This document shows positions 63,230-64,000 of a stretch of 64,000 bases of DNA, one piece after another (the first letter of the stretch is position 1; each line of letters starts with the position of its first letter). The notes under the pieces were generated by a model, which saw only the letters and a list, made by a program, of their open reading frames with translations, searched no databases and was not told where the DNA came from. The stretch is from Belliella pelovolcani (GTDB lineage: Bacteria > Bacteroidota > Bacteroidia > Cytophagales > Cyclobacteriaceae): positions 1 to 64,000 of the forward strand of contig NZ_FTOP01000016.1 of assembly GCF_900156785.1 (NCBI RefSeq), read 5' to 3'. A program made the position numbers and the translations under genes.

Positions 63230-64000
63230 TTAGTTAGGGTCATAACCCCATTTTAGATAAATAGCTCCCCAAGTGAATCCTCCACCGAATGCCGCTAAGA
63301 TAATATTGTCACCCTTTTTCAATTGTGATTCGTAATCCCATAGACAAAGTGGTAATGTACCAGCTGTAGTGTTGCCATACTTTTCTATATTCATCATGAC
63401 CTTTTCTGGTCCTACGCCCATTCGATTAGCAGTAGCATCTATGATTCTTTTATTCGCTTGATGCGGAACCAACCATGCTACATCTTCGGCTGTTAGTCCA
63501 TTTTTCTCCATGATTTTAGCACTTACATCAGCCATATTGGTGACCGCAAACTTGAAAACAGTAGAGCCTTCTTGGAATGCAAAATGTTCTCTAGCTTGTA
63601 CAGTTTCAATAGAAGCAGGTTTTCTACTTCCCCCAGCTTTCATGTGTAGGTATGGTGCACCTGAGCCGTCTGCATGTAGGATGCTATCCATAATGCCCAC
63701 TTCTTCTTCCGTAGGTTCTAATAAAACAGCACCACCCCCGTCTCCAAAAATGATACATGTAGCCCTATCTTGATAATCAATAATAGAAGACATCTTGTCT
63801 GCTCCTACGATGATTACTTTCTTGTGCATACCCGTTTCAATGAATTGGCTTCCCATGGTCAACGCATATAGAAAGCCAGAACAGGCTGCTGATATATCAA
63901 AACTAAAACTGTTTTTTGCCCCTACATTATCGGCTATAATATTAGCCGTAGCTGGGAAAGGCATATCTGGGGTCACTGTAGCACATATGATTAAATCAAT
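63230..64000 (-). CDS. fabH: Beta-ketoacyl-ACP synthase III (second copy, 5' end outside window)
   Basis: A partial KASIII, open to the window edge; the visible part is 256 codons. The triad is present: Cys in SAACSGF, His in VPHQANKRI and Asn in YGNTTAGT. The open frame continues past 63976 to 64000 (IDLIICAT before VTPDM), so the apparent start at 63976 is not real. It sits in the conserved fabH-efp-accB-accC order and is probably the main fatty-acid initiating enzyme, unlike the copy at 8293. Confidence 0.93.
   Translation of the reverse strand: MDLIICATVTPDMPFPATANIIADNVGAKNSFSFDISAACSGFLYALTMGSQFIETGMHKKVIIVGADKMSSIIDYQDRATCIIFGDGGGAVLLEPTEEEVGIMDSILHADGSGAPYLHMKAGGSRKPASIETVQAREHFAFQEGSTVFKFAVTNMADVSAKIMEKNGLTAEDVAWLVPHQANKRIIDATANRMGVGPEKVMMNIEKYGNTTAGTLPLCLWDYESQLKKGDNIILAAFGGGFTWGAIYLKWGYDPN

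Noticed and set aside
63976-63976. GTG at 63976 as the start of the second fabH
   Set aside because: The open frame runs past it to the window edge with FabH-like residues, so the true start lies outside.

Overview
The window reads as ordinary chromosome of a Bacteroidota bacterium, most likely order Cytophagales and probably family Cyclobacteriaceae (Algoriphagus/Belliella-like; the genus is inference). Supporting signs are a type III glutamine synthetase, a type IX secretion plug protein (DUF5103), a PUR/DUF3276 protein, a MORN/YwqK-type secreted protein, a phosphate-selective porin, a Lacal_2735-type small protein, many exact TAnnTTTG -7 boxes typical of the phylum's primary sigma factor, almost no Shine-Dalgarno sequences before start codons, and roughly 40% GC by eye. 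I see no rRNA, tRNA, insertion sequence, integrase, prophage or CRISPR array.

Layout. 1-335: a DUF805 membrane-protein gene that looks broken, cut by the left edge. 0.4-5.6 kb: mtaB and glnN (divergent), then a DUF6600 protein with a Gln/Arg repeat tail. 5.7-12 kb, minus strand: a 58-aa protein, a MORN-repeat protein, an unknown protein with fabH, an MBL hydrolase coupled to a YedK/HMCES-type protein, and a YheT-like hydrolase. 12-16.6 kb, plus strand: pdhC, hslV and a TetR/ABC1-kinase pair. 16.7-22 kb: a lipoprotein and a PQQ-type sugar dehydrogenase (minus), then an ABC-F ATPase and the T9SS plug protein (plus). 22-26 kb, minus strand: a solitary cas6, ychF, an AI-2E/PerM transporter behind a compound hairpin, a DUF3276 gene and a ferredoxin. 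26-34 kb: a LuxC-type acyl-CoA reductase, a 7TM histidine kinase, an AtoE-type transporter, aconitase and a porin. 34-45 kb: a multi-PAS hybrid kinase, a TPR lipoprotein, a second PerM, a CDF metal transporter, a 28-codon membrane-peptide unit, an M3 peptidase, a membrane protein and a TPR protein. 45-50 kb: an Lrp regulator, NUDIX, MATE, thioesterase, M24 peptidase and lysoplasmalogenase. 50.6-56 kb: MFS, prfB with its programmed frameshift, a small secreted protein, ilvE, a PduO-type adenosyltransferase and an ABC ATPase. 56-64 kb, minus strand: a 937-aa membrane/TPR protein, gatC, plsC and a group-II truncated globin, then accC, accB, efp and fabH (cut by the right edge).

Functionally the window is dominated by housekeeping: fatty-acid initiation (accB, accC, two fabH), central carbon (pdhC, acn), nitrogen assimilation (glnN), translation (prfB, efp, gatC, ychF, ABC-F, mtaB), envelope and transport. 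The features most worth a second look are the cas6 gene with no array or cas partners, the 86-bp three-stem element before the AI-2E transporter, the isolated 28-aa membrane-peptide transcription unit, the Shine-Dalgarno-dependent prfB frameshift in a lineage that otherwise hardly uses Shine-Dalgarno pairing, and two promoters so close to their start codons that they imply leaderless mRNAs.
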